Shown in pieces: positions 5,420 to 6,579 of a DNA stretch of 6,579 bases. Positions within the stretch are counted from its first letter, which is position 1, and the number at the start of each line of letters is the position of its first letter. Source of the DNA: Calditrichota bacterium (GTDB lineage Bacteria > Electryoneota > RPQS01). Where the stretch lies: the NCBI GenBank assembly GCA_020057985.1, contig JAGVEU010000123.1:1-6579 (forward strand), in the 5' to 3' direction. The notes below the pieces were generated by a model that searched no databases, was not told where the DNA came from, and saw only the letters and a list, made by a program, of their open reading frames with translations. The translations under genes were made by a program, and so were the position numbers.

Positions 5420-6134
5420 TTTGCACTCCTCTGCAAAGATTGCGCTCTTTGGAGCTGCGGGGCGCATGGGACAGGAAATTCTCGCGCAAGCGTGGCGCTA
5501 TTCTGCGCTGCAAGTGGCGTATGCTTATGACAAACAGCATGCGGGGGAAACGGTAGGCTTGTTAACCATCCAGCAGTCACCGCACGCACTGCCAATAGAC
5601 ACGCAGGTCGTGATTGATTTTTCGCTACCTGATGCCGTGGCTGACCATGTGGCTATGGCAGTGGAAAGTGGTATTCCCTTTGCGTGCGGAGTTACGGGGC
5701 TTTCTGACGAAACCATGCTGGTACTGGTGCGGGCGGCGGGTCTGATTCCGGTTCTGTACTCCCCCAATATGTCCGCCGGCATGAATGTCATGTTCCGGCT
5801 ATCCGCATTGGCCGCTAAAGCCCTGCCCCACTACGAACGGCACATTGTGGAAATCCATCACACCGCCAAGCAGGATGCTCCCTCCGGTACGGCCAAACGA
5901 CTGGCAAGCGAAATTCAGGATGTAGTGAAGGCCGAGACCGGAATCACCGCACTGCGTATGGGCGAAGTCACCGGTGAGCACCGCTTGATTCTTGCGGGTC
6001 CGGGCGAACGCTTGGAAATCACGCATCACGCTGAATCCCGCGCCGTCTTTGCCAACGGAGCTTTACGCGCGGCGGAATGGCTGCTTGGAAAACCTGCTGG
6101 GTTGTATGAGATGAAGGATGTGCTTGGAATTTGA
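5412..6134 (+). CDS. dapB: 4-hydroxy-tetrahydrodipicolinate reductase
   Basis: Cytoplasmic NAD(P)H-dependent reductase that takes the DapA product to tetrahydrodipicolinate. The Rossmann nucleotide-binding motif is GAAGRMG (14-20). The catalytic and substrate-binding core is EIHHTAKQDAPSGTA (147-161), with H149/H150 and K153 equivalent to the E. coli His-His and Lys. The family's RxGxxxGEH (182-190, as RMGEVTGEH) and the closing FANGALRAAEWL (213-224) are present. The 240-residue length is in the family range, so the protein appears complete. The start at 5412 overlaps the last 8 nt of dapA and has a good ribosome site, so the two steps are probably co-translated. Residues D40-K41 after the second strand do not settle whether NADH or NADPH is preferred. 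No intrinsic terminator follows; a palindromic repeat lies 37 nt downstream. Confidence 0.97.
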   Translation: MPNLHSSAKIALFGAAGRMGQEILAQAWRYSALQVAYAYDKQHAGETVGLLTIQQSPHALPIDTQVVIDFSLPDAVADHVAMAVESGIPFACGVTGLSDETMLVLVRAAGLIPVLYSPNMSAGMNVMFRLSALAAKALPHYERHIVEIHHTAKQDAPSGTAKRLASEIQDVVKAETGITALRMGEVTGEHRLILAGPGERLEITHHAESRAVFANGALRAAEWLLGKPAGLYEMKDVLGI

Positions 6135-6137
6135 AAC

Positions 6138-6158
6138 GATGAAGGATGAACGATGAAG
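6138..6158. repeat. Three tandem 7-bp GATGAAN units
   Basis: Consecutive GATGAAG, GATGAAC and GATGAAG begin 3 nt after the dapB stop. A related AACGATGAA recurs at 6339-6347, on the far side of the B/C inverted pair. Non-coding; function unknown. Confidence 0.55.
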
Positions 6159-6170
6159 AAAGATCACCTT

Positions 6171-6211
6171 CCGCCGAGCAGGGTTAAGTCCTCGCAACCC
6201 TGCCGGAATCT
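6171..6211 (-). repeat. Palindromic intergenic repeat, copy B (inverted)
   Basis: The reverse complement of this 41-bp segment matches copy A almost base for base, including AGATTCCGG, the stem GCAGGGTT/AACCCTGC and the terminal CGGCGG. The differences from copy A are one deleted loop base (10-nt loop) and A to T before CGGCGG. On the dapAB transcript, 6178-6203 would fold into a perfect 8-bp hairpin that could protect the 3' end from exonucleases. There is no T-run to make it an intrinsic terminator. Confidence 0.85.
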
Positions 6212-6291
6212 GAGACCGTAACTCGAGCAATTCCAGCATCATGGGAGCTTTATCGCTCGCAATCAGACAAGAATCTGGGTTTGAAAGCGTA

Positions 6292-6334
6292 AGATTCCGG
6301 TAGGGTTGCGGAGGACCTTAACCCTGCTCGGCGG
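6292..6334 (+). repeat. Palindromic intergenic repeat, copy C
   Basis: This 43-bp unit has the same orientation as copy A, with a 12-nt loop. The left arm has GTAGGGTT (6300-6307) instead of GCAGGGTT; in RNA this still pairs with AACCCTGC (6320-6327) through one G-U pair. With copy B it forms an inverted pair with about 80 bp between the units, the arrangement called a REP doublet or BIME/REPIN in other bacteria. Confidence 0.82.
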
Positions 6335-6579
6335 TCAAAACGATGAAAAGCGGTACGTGCGAAAAATATTTTTTATACCATACGAACTCGGCTTATTTAA
6401 TTATTTATCAAGATGTTATGTGAAAACTTTCGTACCCAAAAGTGGCATTTCTGGCGGATAAATCCGGAGTAATTGGCGATTAGAGGCTTGTTTGTCGGAA
6501 GAACTGAGGGGAGGATATCAGCAGATAGGCTTCAGATACCTAACTTCTTATAAACGCACAAACGTTCAGTAAGTTCCCG

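Larger units (their letters stand above)
6135..6579. other. Non-coding region downstream of dapB
   Basis: This 445-bp stretch contains a heptamer repeat (6138-6158), repeat copies B (6171-6211) and C (6292-6334) as an inverted pair, and an AT-rich segment around 6360-6415 (AAAAATATTTTTTATACC and following) that could precede a promoter for a gene beyond the window. The only ORFs are tiny; for example a 19-codon frame from 6413 has no ribosome site. A GGGGAGGA near 6507 resembles a Shine-Dalgarno site, but no start codon follows at useful distance. I find no tRNA and no T-run terminator. Confidence 0.7.

Noticed and set aside
1874..6334. CRISPR array
   Set aside because: Only three repeats, in mixed orientation, separated by kilobases or a single 80-bp gap, with no regular spacers or cas genes.
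6196..6345. Palindromic repeats as intrinsic terminators of dapAB
   Set aside because: Neither copy is followed by a T-run on the plus strand; mRNA 3' protection is possible but termination is unsupported.
6413..6472. Short ORF of 19 codons in the 3' region
   Set aside because: No Shine-Dalgarno site, no recognisable features, and chance expectation for this length is high.

Overview
The window looks like chromosome from a member of the FCB-type bacteria (Bacteroidota/Calditrichota/Zixibacteria-like lineages). Two secreted proteins carry the FN3-like, 'YPNP' and FlgD-Ig-like modules typical of that group, and the sigma-54 activator carries a GAFTDA loop. No rRNA, tRNA or other phylogenetic marker is present, so this placement is an inference from domain style only.

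Layout. Positions 1-239 are non-coding. They hold a perfect 8-bp hairpin at the left edge and an intrinsic terminator at 190-224. Minus strand 240-1700 is a complete NtrC-type sigma-54-dependent response regulator that ends at that terminator. Positions 1701-2073 are a divergent intergenic region with a heptamer-repeat patch, one copy (A) of a palindromic repeat, a near-consensus sigma-70-type promoter (TTGACA, 17 nt, TATATT) and a 9-bp perfect hairpin in the predicted 5' leader. On the plus strand, 2074-6134 is a tightly packed four-gene block: a lipoprotein with FN3-like and sorting-domain-like modules; a secreted protein joining a FlgD-like Ig module to an SGNH/GDSL-type hydrolase domain; dapA; and dapB. 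The gaps are 9 nt, 10 nt and an 8-nt overlap, so one transcript is likely. Positions 6135-6579 are non-coding and hold copies B and C of the palindromic repeat as an inverted pair, followed by an AT-rich stretch.

How the genes fit together. DapA and DapB catalyse consecutive cytoplasmic steps of the diaminopimelate/lysine pathway, which feeds peptidoglycan synthesis. The two genes ahead of them encode envelope or exported proteins with no obvious metabolic link, although an envelope theme is common to all four. The response regulator is transcribed divergently, has no kinase gene beside it here, and no sigma-54 promoter was found in the window.

The most interesting signals are non-coding or architectural. 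They are the three-copy palindromic repeat flanking the four-gene block, the promoter-proximal leader hairpin, the apparently nested domain layout of the lipoprotein, and the loss of the conserved receiver lysine in the response regulator. I did not find a clearly new multi-gene system.
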